Positions 1-6,417 are shown, counted from the first letter of the stretch. The stretch is DNA of 12,884 nucleotides from Sedimenticola sp. (GCA_030590525.1 JAUUYI010000025.1:1-12884), one strand, 5' to 3'. The notes: generated by a model from the sequence alone, not told the origin. Numbers and translations are program-made.

Positions 1-1322
1 GCCCTGGGAACGAGGAAGCTCTGGTCCGTCCGTGCGCGGTCGATCTCGGCATCGCGTTTCTCCCACCGGGCGAGGATGTCGGGCAGGTCGCTCTTCTCCG
101 GCTGCGGGGTGCGCTTGTCGTCCAGGGAGTAACCATCGGCTTGCATGTCGTAGAACCAGACATTGTCAGTACCGCCGGAGTTGGTCTTGGTGAAGAGCAG
201 GATGGCGGTGGAGACGCCGGCGTAGGGCTTGAACACGCCCGAGGGCATGGAGACGATGGCGTCGAGCTTCTGCTCCTCCACCAGCGTCTTACGCAGGGTC
301 TTGTGCGCCTTGGAGGAGCCGAACAGCACACCGTCCGGCACGATGACCGCAGCACGTCCGCCGGTCTGCAGCAGGCGCAGAAAGAGTGCCAGGAACAGCA
401 GTTCGGTCTTCCTGGTCTTGACGATCTGCTGCAGGTCCTTGGCGGTGGACTCGTAGTCGAGGCTGCCGGCAAAGGGGGGATTGGCGAGGACCAGAGAGTA
501 TCTCTCGGCATCGTTCTCATCGGACTGGGCGAGGGAGTCCTTGTAGCGGATGTCGGGATTCTCGATGCTGTGCAGCAGCATGTTCATGCTGCCGATGCGC
601 AGCATAGTGGGGTCGAAGTCGTAACCGTGGAAGGTGTGCTCGTTGAACCGGCGACGGGCGTCGCTGTCCCGGTAGATGGCATCGCCGTGATGTTGGCGTA
701 GATACTCGGCGGCGGCGATGAGAAAGCCGGCGGTGCCGCAGGCCGGGTCGCAGATCATCTCCTTTGGCGTGGGGGCGGTCATCTCCACCATCAGCTTGAT
801 GATGTGGCGCGGGGTGCGGAACTGGCCGTTCTGCCCGGCGCTGGCGATCTTGCCGAGCATGTATTCGTACAGGTCTCCCTTGGTGTCGCTGTCGGCCATG
901 TCGATGCTGCCCAGCTGGTCCACCACGTTGGCCAGCACACGCGCCGTTGGCATCATGAACAGCGCATCCTTCATGTGGTGGGTATAAGTCGATCCACCCT
1001 CACCGTCCTCCTGACCCTTCTGTCCGAGGGACTTGATGAAGGGAAAGACCAGGTCGCGCACCGTTTCGAACATCTTCTCCGGCGCGCTCTCCTTAAATCG
1101 GGACCAGCGCAGCTGCGCCTGCGCCGGCGAGAAGATCGGCTCCTCGATGGGCTTGCCGGTGCGGGCGGCCTTGCTCTCCTTGAGGGTCTGCAGCTCATCG
1201 AGCCGCTTGATGAACAGCAGATAGGTGAGCTGCTCGATGACCGACAGCGGGTTGGAGATCCCGCCGGACCACATGGTGTTCCAGATTTGGTCGATTCTGC
1301 CTTTGAGTTCGCCTGTGATCAT
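1..1322 (-). CDS. hsdM: Type I restriction-modification system DNA methyltransferase subunit HsdM (partial, C-terminus outside window)
   Basis: This is the N6-adenine methyltransferase (modification) subunit of a type I restriction-modification system, which methylates adenine in the bipartite recognition site read by HsdS. The reverse strand reads open for 440 codons from ATG at 1322 to the window edge. An HsdM N-terminal helical domain (about residues 5-140, beginning MITGELKGRIDQIWNTMWSG) is followed by the N6_Mtase domain. SAM-binding motif I is DPACGTAGF at 192-200, and the catalytic motif IV is NPPF at 281-284. Family members are usually about 480-530 residues, so a short C-terminal part is missing, along with any hsdS and hsdR, which would lie to the left. 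No clear Shine-Dalgarno precedes the ATG, but the family start motif fits it. The plus-strand frames across this region are antisense shadows. The family call is secure; specificity cannot be seen. Confidence 0.95.
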   Translation of the reverse strand, partial: MITGELKGRIDQIWNTMWSGGISNPLSVIEQLTYLLFIKRLDELQTLKESKAARTGKPIEEPIFSPAQAQLRWSRFKESAPEKMFETVRDLVFPFIKSLGQKGQEDGEGGSTYTHHMKDALFMMPTARVLANVVDQLGSIDMADSDTKGDLYEYMLGKIASAGQNGQFRTPRHIIKLMVEMTAPTPKEMICDPACGTAGFLIAAAEYLRQHHGDAIYRDSDARRRFNEHTFHGYDFDPTMLRIGSMNMLLHSIENPDIRYKDSLAQSDENDAERYSLVLANPPFAGSLDYESTAKDLQQIVKTRKTELLFLALFLRLLQTGGRAAVIVPDGVLFGSSKAHKTLRKTLVEEQKLDAIVSMPSGVFKPYAGVSTAILLFTKTNSGGTDNVWFYDMQADGYSLDDKRTPQPEKSDLPDILARWEKRDAEIDRARTDQSFLVPR

Positions 1323-1799
1323 GAAGTCTTCTCGTCGGGAGGTTGTATCGTCATCGCTCAATCTATGATGGCTTTACGCAGAGGTGGAGGGTTATTCCCG
1401 CGGGTATTCAACCCAATCCAAAGTGACCAGGCCGGGTTTGGGTGAAGTCAATTCAAACGGTTCGGTATGAAACATCGAGGGCACTGATACAGCGGAACAA
1501 CTCCATTGGCCGGGATTGCTCCTGGTGATCTTGCCCATGGAGATCTCCAGATACGAGGTGTCCCAGCGGGGTGTCGGCTGGGACAGGTAACCGCGACTTG
1601 CCGTAGCTACTGCAGACCAAGGGCGATGACTTGGGTTGCATGGTCTTTGCTGCGGGGGCGCGTCGAACATGATAGCGTACAAACCGCGGTTTAGTCAGCA
1701 GTAGATGCCGGTGGGATGTGAAGACGCCAGCGGCCTGCAGCGGGAGGGGGCTGATGTCAGCCGATCAAGTCCTGCGGGACTACTTCCCGAGCGATCTGG
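1323..1799. other. Gene-poor stretch upstream of hsdM
   Basis: No convincing gene was found here. It holds one doubtful minus-strand ORF (1392-1682), a 12-bp perfect palindrome AAACCGCGGTTT at 1681-1692, and a plus-strand mini-ORF of 18 codons at 1754-1810 that ends just inside the transposase remnant. I saw no strong promoter or terminator. The region separates hsdM from the mobile-element debris and may itself be degraded mobile DNA. Confidence 0.5.
1392..1682 (-). CDS. Doubtful small hypothetical ORF upstream of hsdM
   Basis: I do not recognise this 96-codon frame. It opens with a TTG at 1682 (an internal ATG follows four codons later) and ends with TAA at 1392, about 70 bases before the hsdM start and on the same strand. 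The second half reads like plausible protein, with segments such as SYLEISMGKITRSNPGQWS and FELTSPKPGLVTLDWVEYP, while the first half is poor in pattern. There is no signal peptide, membrane segment or known motif, and no good ribosome-binding site at the TTG. It could be a degenerate tail of a mobile-element gene or simply a chance frame. It is recorded because its position would allow co-transcription into hsdM. Confidence 0.25.
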   Translation of the reverse strand: MYAIMFDAPPQQRPCNPSHRPWSAVATASRGYLSQPTPRWDTSYLEISMGKITRSNPGQWSCSAVSVPSMFHTEPFELTSPKPGLVTLDWVEYPRE

Positions 1800-2183
1800 G
1801 TGCTAAATGAGCGATTATGTCACCAGCCGCTGATCCCCGCACCAGCCCGCTCCTACACCTTGGTTCCGCCGCTGAAAGATTTTGTAACGCTGGACAAGAG
1901 CTTGCCCATGCCAAATATCGAACAGCTGTGGCTGGAGGATCATGCACTGACCGCCGTGCAGCAGTCCATGCCGGGTATTTCCGCTCCCTACAAGGACAAC
2001 GTGCCGCTCACTATGACCCGTCTGCGGCGTTTCGCCATCGGACTGATCAAGTCCAAGAGCCGTGACAGCGTTGCAGCCACTTTCCGCAAGCTCTCCCGAA
2101 ATGTATGCCATGTCTTCGACTATCTGCGTATGACAGACAATTCCACTCCACGATCACAGCCTTCCTCTTCTCAGGCCGGTTAG
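1800..2183 (+). pseudogene. Transposase C-terminal remnant (ISAs1-like)
   Basis: The 127-codon frame from a GTG at 1800 to TAG at 2183 looks like the tail of a DDE transposase. The stretch MTRLRRFAIGLIKSKSRDSV, followed by a basic RKLSRN segment and FDYLRMT, resembles the C-terminal helix of ISAs1-family ('H-repeat associated') transposases, where a conserved 'LRR.AL.LL' pattern precedes a basic segment ending in DYLL. The DDE catalytic core and the N-terminal domain are absent, and no inverted terminal repeats were found around it. The first 20-30 residues may be out-of-frame debris. It is therefore a decayed fragment, unlikely to be functional, and marks past insertion activity in this zone. 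Family assignment rests on a short motif and is tentative. Confidence 0.45.
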
Positions 2184-2217
2184 AACGAATTCGCCGTGCT
2201 TGGGACGGTGAGTCAGC

Positions 2218-2246
2218 TTGACGGCTCTATGATCTGATAATACTAT
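2218..2246 (+). promoter_or_regulatory. Candidate sigma70 promoter of the ribbon-helix-helix gene
   Basis: TTGACG at 2218-2223 (five of six consensus bases) is followed after 17 bases by TACTAT at 2241-2246 (four of six). Transcription would start near 2253, immediately before the iteron array and about 65 bases upstream of the ATG at 2319. Alternative -10 hexamers overlap in this AT-rich stretch, so the exact box is uncertain. Confidence 0.4.
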
Positions 2247-2255
2247 TCACATATG

Positions 2256-2308
2256 GCGTCATATCAACGTCATATTAACGTCATATCAACGTCATATTAA
2301 CGCATACA
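2256..2308. repeat. Four 11-bp iterons plus a degenerate fifth; candidate operator
   Basis: The unit (A/G)CGTCATAT(C/T)A occurs four times head to tail at 2256-2266, 2267-2277, 2278-2288 and 2289-2299. The C/T position alternates, so the array is also two 22-bp repeats. A fifth unit (ACG-CATACA, 2300-2308) has decayed. A spacing of 11 bases places the units on almost the same helical face, as expected for cooperative binding of a ribbon-helix-helix dimer. The array lies between the candidate promoter and the start codon of the ribbon-helix-helix gene, so autorepression is the natural reading (inference). Confidence 0.65.
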
Positions 2309-2318
2309 GGTGAGGCTT

Positions 2319-2540
2319 ATGGCACGTTACACAATCGATTTATCAGGCAAGGTTTTGAGTGATCTGGATAAATTTGCCCAAAAACACCACATCTCCCGTG
2401 CAGAAGCGGCCAGACGTGCTTTTGCGATTCTGGCAATTGCCGATAAAGAGAGTGAAGAGGGCAATGAGCTGGGAATTATAAGTGTTGGAAAGGGTGGCGA
2501 AGAGACCAAGGTGGTCTCGAGGATCGCTGTGGCTTCGTGA
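2319..2540 (+). CDS. CopG-like ribbon-helix-helix DNA-binding protein
   Basis: This is a 73-residue predicted transcriptional regulator. The N-terminal strand (about residues 2-9, ARYTIDLSG) and two helices (about 10-22 and 28-43, including ISRAEAARRAFAIL) form a typical ribbon-helix-helix dimerisation and DNA-binding unit. The C-terminal 30 residues (EEGNELGIISVGKG...) are a polar tail of the kind that in antitoxins wraps the partner. I chose ATG 2319 over an upstream in-frame GTG (2310) because GTGAGG there serves better as ribosome-binding sequence. Four 11-bp iterons lie directly upstream. The stop codon overlaps the ATG of a 36-codon ORF (TGATG-type junction), the arrangement expected of a coupled two-gene module. 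Base composition is more AT-rich than the flanking genes, which suggests transfer. It could be an antitoxin or a solitary regulator; its targets are unknown. Confidence 0.75.
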   Translation: MARYTIDLSGKVLSDLDKFAQKHHISRAEAARRAFAILAIADKESEEGNELGIISVGKGGEETKVVSRIAVAS

Positions 2541-2650
2541 TGGCTGACGATGACGGTGGGACTGTGGCAGGAGGCGAGGAGAGCATTAACCTTGTAGATT
2601 ATTATCAGGGAACGGAGAAGGATGTAGTCGGTCTTGCCTATTTCCGGTGA
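2540..2650 (+). CDS. 36-codon ORF overlapping the RHH gene, possibly a truncated partner
   Basis: An ATG at 2540 shares its A with the TGA of the preceding gene, and the frame runs 36 codons to TGA at 2648-2650. The product starts MADDDGGTVAGGEESINLVD and ends in VVGLAYFR. I do not recognise it. The last codons run into the sequence that, in another frame, begins the multiheme cytochrome fragment. The frame may therefore be the beginning of a longer partner gene cut off at a recombination junction near 2630-2640. It may instead be a genuine micro-protein translated by coupling, or noise. Only the overlap and the absence of an earlier stop support it. Confidence 0.35.
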   Translation: MADDDGGTVAGGEESINLVDYYQGTEKDVVGLAYFR

Positions 2651-3317
2651 AGCCAACTGCGGTTCCTGTCACACCGGTGATGCCATGAACAACATGCACG
2701 CAAATGGCGATACGCTGGGCTCACCCAGCGATAACATTCGCCTGATGCAGGCCTATCGCATCGATGACAACAAGGCTACGCCGATTGTGCCGAGCAACAA
2801 GCGCTTCGCCGAAAACTCCTCTGGAACCGGACCTCAGGGTAACAATCCGATGCTCTACCGGGTCAGCAAGGGCCACGAGGAGGTGTACTGCGAGGCTTGT
2901 CACGGTGCCACCCACGGCATCTGGCCGAATAAAAACCCCGCGGCCAACGACAATGTGGCAGCGATGCAGCTGCAAGGACACACCGGCACCATCAGCGAGT
3001 GCAGCACCTGTCACGATCCCAGGGCGTTTGAAGACAGCGGTTCCCTGGAGCTCAGCATGGATGGTCCCCATGGGATGCATGCCGTAGGCAGCTATACCTG
3101 GAACAAGAAACACAAGGAGGCCAGGACGAACGGGGGTGACAATTGCCGGACCTGCCACGGTAACAACGGTGAGGGGACCGTACTGTCCCGGATGTTCAAG
3201 GACCGGACACTGGAGTGTAAGGACAACAAGGGTACATTCTGCTCCGATGAAGGTCCTGAACTCTTCGAAAAAGGCCATCAGGTCGGTTGTGCCGATTGCC
3301 ATGAGAATGAGTTGTAA
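2628..3317 (+). pseudogene. C-terminal fragment of a multiheme cytochrome c (5 CxxCH motifs)
   Basis: The frame encodes about 229 residues closing with TAA at 3317. Counted from a TTG at 2634, five haem c attachment motifs are present: CGSCH 9-13, CEACH 86-90, CSTCH 123-127, CRTCH 171-175 and CADCH 219-223. A further cysteine pair lies at 195-203 (CKDNKGTFC). Such proteins are periplasmic or outer-membrane electron carriers and need a Sec signal peptide. None is present, and the frame is closed by TAG at 2625-2627 directly after the ribbon-helix-helix module. The first haem motif sits only a few residues from the broken edge, so the 5' end of a longer cytochrome gene has been lost. Without an export signal the fragment cannot mature. 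The parent protein (respiratory or extracellular electron transfer) cannot be named. Confidence 0.75.
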
Positions 3318-3324
3318 CCACTGA

Positions 3325-3493
3325 CTTAGGGAGCCTCTGATTAAGTCTGAACGAAGCAGATTGTGGAACAAAATGTTCGGGATTAAGGCGCAAATCGCAC
3401 GTAATAGCAGGCTATTGCGAAGATTTGCAACGCAGAGCCCGGACATTTTGGCCGCAAGATGCGAGTTCACGACTTGATCAGAGGCTCCTTAAG
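3325..3493. repeat. MITE-like palindromic element, about 169 bp
   Basis: The ends are inverted repeats. The left arm starts CTTAGGGAGCCTCTGAT at 3325 and the right arm is ATCAGAGGCTCCTTAAG, ending at 3493; the reverse complement of the right arm matches the left with one mismatch. Similarity continues inward (AAGTC..GAAC against GTTC..GACTT). Internal arms also pair: ACAAAATGTTCGGG with CCCGGACATTTTGG, and GCAAATCGCACGTAATAGC with GCTATTGCGAAGATTTGC. The whole element can thus fold into one long imperfect hairpin. It encodes nothing. Confidence 0.75.
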
Positions 3494-3541
3494 GCAACCG
3501 TGCCCTGAACAGGGTGTGGTTGCCTGATTTGATATACAAGT

Positions 3542-3568
3542 CTCACCCAGGCAGGGTGGGCCTTTTTT
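3542..3568 (+). terminator. Rho-independent terminator-like hairpin
   Basis: Arms CTCACCC (3542-3548) and GGGTGGG (3554-3560) pair with one G-T wobble, and are followed by CC and six T (3563-3568). On the plus strand this would terminate transcription coming from the cytochrome fragment. The palindromic element at 3325-3493 now separates it from that gene. Confidence 0.5.
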
Positions 3569-3626
3569 CGAGGCAAAAGAAAACCCGGCACAGGGCCAGG
3601 TCTTCAGGACCAGTCTTTAAGGGCTC

Positions 3627-3820
3627 GCGCAGTAATAACTCAAGTTTCGGAGTTCATTGCTATCAGCAGAAATGTAGGGTCGAATTTATTCGACCACCAA
3701 ATCGGCCGAATGAATTCGGCCCTACAACGGTGATCTACCCACTTGATCAGGGGAAGAAGAGACGGCCTGATTCAGTCTTTTATATCATCTGAACCCCGAA
3801 CTTGAGTAATAATTGCGCAG
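3627..3820. repeat. Inverted-repeat element (about 194 bp) sharing a 20-mer with the right end of the window
   Basis: The left arm (3627-3656) contains AACTCAAGTTTCGGAGTTCA. The right arm (3790-3820), reverse complemented, reads CTGCGCAATTATTACTCAAG then TTCGGGGTTCA, so about 30 bases match with a few differences. The same 20-base core recurs exactly at 12796-12815. The element surrounds a separate REP-like palindrome. It looks like a non-autonomous mobile element or a composite of dispersed repeats. Confidence 0.6.
3673..3726. repeat. REP-like palindrome nested in the 3627-3820 element
   Basis: The stretch begins TGTAGGGTCGAATTTATTCG and ends CGAATGAATTCGGCCCTACA. The outer arms TGTAGGG..CGAATT..ATTCG are complementary. 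This sequence type is, as I recall, a common dispersed palindrome in gammaproteobacterial intergenic DNA. It can form a stem of more than 20 pairs. Confidence 0.7.
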
Positions 3821-3835
3821 GCCCTGATTACAAGA

Positions 3836-4417
3836 TCAGCCGGCAAAATTCCCTGCAACGAAATCCCAGTTGATCAGGTTCCATATCGCTTCCAGATATT
3901 TGGGGCGGGCATTGCGGTAGTCGATGTAGTAGGCGTGCTCCCAGACATCGACGGTCAGCAGCGGAGTCTTGCCGTCGGTCATCGGGTTGGCGGCATTAGA
4001 GGTGTTGACGATCTCCAGGCCGCCTTCGCTGTTCTTCACCAGCCAGGTCCAGCCGGAGCCAAAGTTGGTGGCGCCAGAGGTGGAGAGCTTCTTCTTGAAC
4101 TCATCGAAAGAGCCGAAGGCGCTGTCGATGGCAGCTGCCAGGTCACCGGAGGGTGCACCGCCGCCGTTGGGGCTCAGGCAGTTCCAGTAGAAGCTGTGGT
4201 TCCAGACCTGGGCACCGTTGTTGAAGATGCCACCGGAGGCCTTCTTGATAATCTCTTCCAGGGAGGCGTTCTCGAACTCGGTTCCCGGGATCAGGTTATT
4301 CAGGTTAGTGACGTAGGTCTGGTGGTGCTTACCATAGTGGTACTCCAGGGTCTCCTCGGAGATGGTGGGTGCCAGGGCATTCTTTGCATACGGCAGAGCA
4401 GGTAGTTCATGAACCAT
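3836..4417 (-). CDS. sodB: Iron superoxide dismutase SodB
   Basis: This cytoplasmic enzyme dismutes superoxide to oxygen and hydrogen peroxide. The 193 residues from ATG 4417 match the usual SodB length. An upstream in-frame GTG (4435) is rejected because AGGAGAG lies between it and the ATG, at a good distance to act as its ribosome-binding site. The four metal ligands are at their family positions: H27 (YHYGKHH), H74 (VWNHSFYW), D157 and H161 (DVWEHAYY). Q70 in FNNGAQ is the active-site glutamine of the Fe type; Mn enzymes carry it elsewhere. zwf lies upstream on the same strand, but the 324-base gap contains a long palindromic element, so sodB probably has its own promoter. There is no strong terminator downstream, only the weak hairpin CTGAT-CTTGTA-ATCAG just past the stop. 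Confidence 0.97.
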   Translation of the reverse strand: MVHELPALPYAKNALAPTISEETLEYHYGKHHQTYVTNLNNLIPGTEFENASLEEIIKKASGGIFNNGAQVWNHSFYWNCLSPNGGGAPSGDLAAAIDSAFGSFDEFKKKLSTSGATNFGSGWTWLVKNSEGGLEIVNTSNAANPMTDGKTPLLTVDVWEHAYYIDYRNARPKYLEAIWNLINWDFVAGNFAG

Positions 4418-4741
4418 GGGTGTTTCTCTCCTCACTTGTTGATCAGGGTGGCAGGTTAACCCGCATTTCTCACCAGGATGACGAGCCCTCGCTTGATCTT
4501 TGAATCCACAAGAAATTTCCCGCAGTCGGAAATACAGCCCGTATTCCGCTCCTTCGGAAAATTCCTTGTGAATCCAAATCTCTGTGCGATCATCTCGCCA
4601 CCTGGTGAGAAATGTGGGTTAATAACCTACCGATTTCCTCGGAAAATTATGGCCGAATTCTAAATCCCGCGGATCCTCTTTGCAAGTGGTATCTCTCTCG
4701 CCATCGATGCATGGGTTTAACTGAGTGCCTGTGATCCTTTC
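4418..4741. other. Gene-free gap between zwf and sodB
   Basis: This 324-base gap is mostly occupied by the palindromic element at 4456-4622. The sodB ribosome-binding site is at its left edge. I could not pick a convincing sodB promoter outside the element, so the promoter is either in the about 120 bases on the zwf side or within the element. No strong zwf terminator was seen apart from what the palindrome itself could supply. Confidence 0.6.
4456..4622. repeat. MITE-like long palindrome (about 167 bp) upstream of sodB
   Basis: The terminal 22 bases (4456-4477, beginning TTAACCCGCATTTCTCACC) are inverted at 4601-4622 with a single mismatch. Inner segments also pair: TGAATCCACAAGAAATTT on the left with AATTCCTTGTGAATCCA on the right, and CGGAAATACAG with GTATTCCG at the centre. 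The whole element can fold as one long hairpin. It codes for nothing. It lies in the 5' flank of sodB and the 3' flank of zwf. Confidence 0.8.
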
Positions 4742-6220
4742 TCATTCCGGGTTCAGACTGTGGCGCCAGTGGTGCGCTTCCTTATCGAACAGGCGATGGC
4801 TCTCTTCCGGGCCCCAGGTGCCTGCGGGGTAGGTCTGGATGTAATCCCGCTCCATGGACCAGACCCGGAGCACCGGGTCCACCACTCGCCAGGCATACTC
4901 CACCTCATCGTAGCGCAGGAACAGGGAGCGGTCGCCGTCGATGACATCCAGCAGCAACTCTTCATAGGCATCCGTCAGGGTGTCACCGCTGGTACGCAGA
5001 CTGGCGTCCAGGCTGGTCTGGCGGGTGCGCATCTCCAGGCCTGGCTCTTTGACCGTCATTTCCACCCGCAGACACTCACAGGGTTGGATACCCAGCAGTA
5101 CCCAGTTCTGCTTCATCTGCTCCACCTGGGTATTGCGGAACAGCTGTTGCGGCGGGTGGTGAAAACAGATGGAGACCAGAGACTGCCCCTGGGCCATGCG
5201 TTTACCGGTGCGTAGGTAAAAGGGTACTCCGCGCCAGCGCCAATTATCGATATTGACCTTGATGGCGGCATAGGTCTCTGTGACGCTCTCCGGTGGGACA
5301 TTCGCCTCCTGCAGATACCCCGCTACCCGTTCCCCTTCTATCATGCCTTCACTGTACTGGGCACGGAAGGCGTGTGCGTGGACCGCAGAAGGGGGTATCG
5401 GGCGAATCGACTTGAGTACCTTGACCTTTTCGTCCCGCAGGGATTCCGCCTCCAGGGAGACCGGGGGCTCCATGGCGATCAGGGTCAACAGCTGCAACAG
5501 GTGACTCTGGATCATGTCCCGCATGGCGCCGGCGCTATCATAGAAGTGGGCGCGGCTGCCAACCCCGATGGTCTCGGAGTGGGTGATCTGTATATGATCG
5601 ATATAGTTGCGGTTCCAGAGTGGCTCCAGCAGGGTGTTGGCGAAGCGGAATACCAGTACATTCTGCACTGTCCCCTTGCCCAGATAGTGGTCTATGCGGT
5701 AGACCTGATCCTCCCGCAGATAACGGCCGATTCTGCGCTGCAACGCCTGGGCACTCTCCAGGTCGTAGCCGAAGGGTTTTTCGATCACCACCCGCTTCCA
5801 GCCGTGATCCTCTGACAGCAGACCGGCTGTGTGCAGGTTCTCCACTACCATGCCAAACTCTGCAGGACTGATGGCCATGTAGAAGGCGATATTATCGGCG
5901 AAACGTGCGTTGTCACTCAGGTAAGTCTGGAGCCTGGGGTACATCTCCCGGGTGGTAAGGTCACCCCGGAAATAGTCCAGGCGCTGGCTGAAACGCTGGA
6001 AGATCTCCTCATCCAGTTCCCCCCTTACCTTGTCTTTCACCCACCCCCGTATCTCATGGATGCTGTGCTCCCGGTCCCAGTCACGCCGACCGAGGGCCAG
6101 GATGCGGCTGCCTTCGGGAAGTTTCCCGGCAACCTCCAGATGATAGAGCGCGGGCATCAGCTTGACCCGGGAGAGATTGCCGGTGGCGCCAAAGATGACG
6201 TAGGTGCAGGGCTGGCACAT
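4742..6220 (-). CDS. zwf: Glucose-6-phosphate 1-dehydrogenase
   Basis: This enzyme oxidises glucose 6-phosphate to 6-phosphogluconolactone, reducing NADP+ (or NAD+), as the entry step of the oxidative pentose phosphate and Entner-Doudoroff pathways in the cytoplasm. The 492 residues match the family length. The N-terminal Rossmann fold has FGATGNLSRVKLMPALY (about 10-26), a variant of the usual GASGDL motif. EKPFG is at 147-151 and the substrate-binding RIDHYLGK at 175-182. D177, H178 and H240 (QSHLLQ) are at the positions known as catalytic in the Leuconostoc enzyme, and RTGKRM follows later. AGGGGA lies a few bases before the ATG. No pgl, edd or gnd is adjacent, so it is a single-gene unit here. 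A possible promoter lies at 6261-6288. Confidence 0.97.
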   Translation of the reverse strand: MCQPCTYVIFGATGNLSRVKLMPALYHLEVAGKLPEGSRILALGRRDWDREHSIHEIRGWVKDKVRGELDEEIFQRFSQRLDYFRGDLTTREMYPRLQTYLSDNARFADNIAFYMAISPAEFGMVVENLHTAGLLSEDHGWKRVVIEKPFGYDLESAQALQRRIGRYLREDQVYRIDHYLGKGTVQNVLVFRFANTLLEPLWNRNYIDHIQITHSETIGVGSRAHFYDSAGAMRDMIQSHLLQLLTLIAMEPPVSLEAESLRDEKVKVLKSIRPIPPSAVHAHAFRAQYSEGMIEGERVAGYLQEANVPPESVTETYAAIKVNIDNWRWRGVPFYLRTGKRMAQGQSLVSICFHHPPQQLFRNTQVEQMKQNWVLLGIQPCECLRVEMTVKEPGLEMRTRQTSLDASLRTSGDTLTDAYEELLLDVIDGDRSLFLRYDEVEYAWRVVDPVLRVWSMERDYIQTYPAGTWGPEESHRLFDKEAHHWRHSLNPE

Positions 6221-6260
6221 TCAGGGTCCCCTGGTTTGGTGGGATAACGATGGGTTTTGC

Positions 6261-6288
6261 AGTATGGCATATCTGTAACGGGTGGCAA
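6261..6288 (-). promoter_or_regulatory. Candidate zwf promoter
   Basis: On the minus strand TTGCCA (6288-6283) and CATACT (6266-6261) are separated by 16 bases, which would place the transcript start roughly 30-35 bases before the zwf ATG. The hexamers match four or five of six consensus bases. A small inverted repeat GGGTG-GCAAT-CACCC (6279-6293) overlaps the -35 box and might serve as an operator. This rests on pattern only. Confidence 0.3.
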
Positions 6289-6344
6289 TCACCCTTCTCT
6301 GCAATGGTGTAAACTATTCAGTGTATCAGGGCCGCGAGCCCTTA

Positions 6345-6417
6345 CTAGGAGGCTGTCGGATTTGACCGCTCTCCAGGGATTTGCAGCCGATTAGCGTTAA
6401 ATCCGACAGCCTCCTAG
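6345..6417. repeat. 73-bp element with perfect 19-bp terminal inverted repeats
   Basis: CTAGGAGGCTGTCGGATTT (6345-6363) is inverted exactly at 6399-6417, with 35 bases between. The size and perfect arms suggest a recent mini-MITE whose ends derive from an insertion sequence, or a stable hairpin. It lies between the divergent starts of zwf and the amidotransferase gene, about 50 bases before the latter, so it may affect expression of either. Confidence 0.8.

Larger units (their letters stand above)
3318..3835. other. Gene-free repeat-rich stretch between cytochrome fragment and sodB
   Basis: No gene is supported in this 518-base stretch. It holds, in order: a palindromic MITE-like element (3325-3493), a small hairpin (3494-3524, arms GGCAACC/GGTTGCC with an inner CCCTG-AA-CAGGG), a terminator-like hairpin (3542-3568), and a second inverted-repeat element (3627-3820) with a nested REP-like palindrome (3673-3726). 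A 92-codon plus-strand frame at 3514-3792 spans these repeats and is not credible. Confidence 0.7.

Noticed and set aside
141..1445. Plus-strand ORFs of 186 and 213 codons opposite hsdM
   Set aside because: They are antisense to a clear HsdM reading frame with motifs I and IV; GC-rich codons leave the opposite strand open by chance.
1754..1810. 18-codon plus-strand ORF before the transposase remnant
   Set aside because: Too short, without ribosome site or similarity; possibly transposase debris in another frame but not supportable.
2256..2308. Short tandem repeats as a CRISPR array
   Set aside because: Units are 11 bases with no spacers; an operator or iteron array fits, CRISPR does not.
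2721..3470. 249-codon minus-strand ORF opposite the cytochrome fragment
   Set aside because: The plus strand has five CxxCH haem motifs; the minus frame has no motif and runs into the palindromic element.
3514..3792. 92-codon ORF in the repeat-rich gap
   Set aside because: It spans a terminator-like hairpin, an element arm and a REP palindrome; its translation follows the repeats and has no ribosome site.
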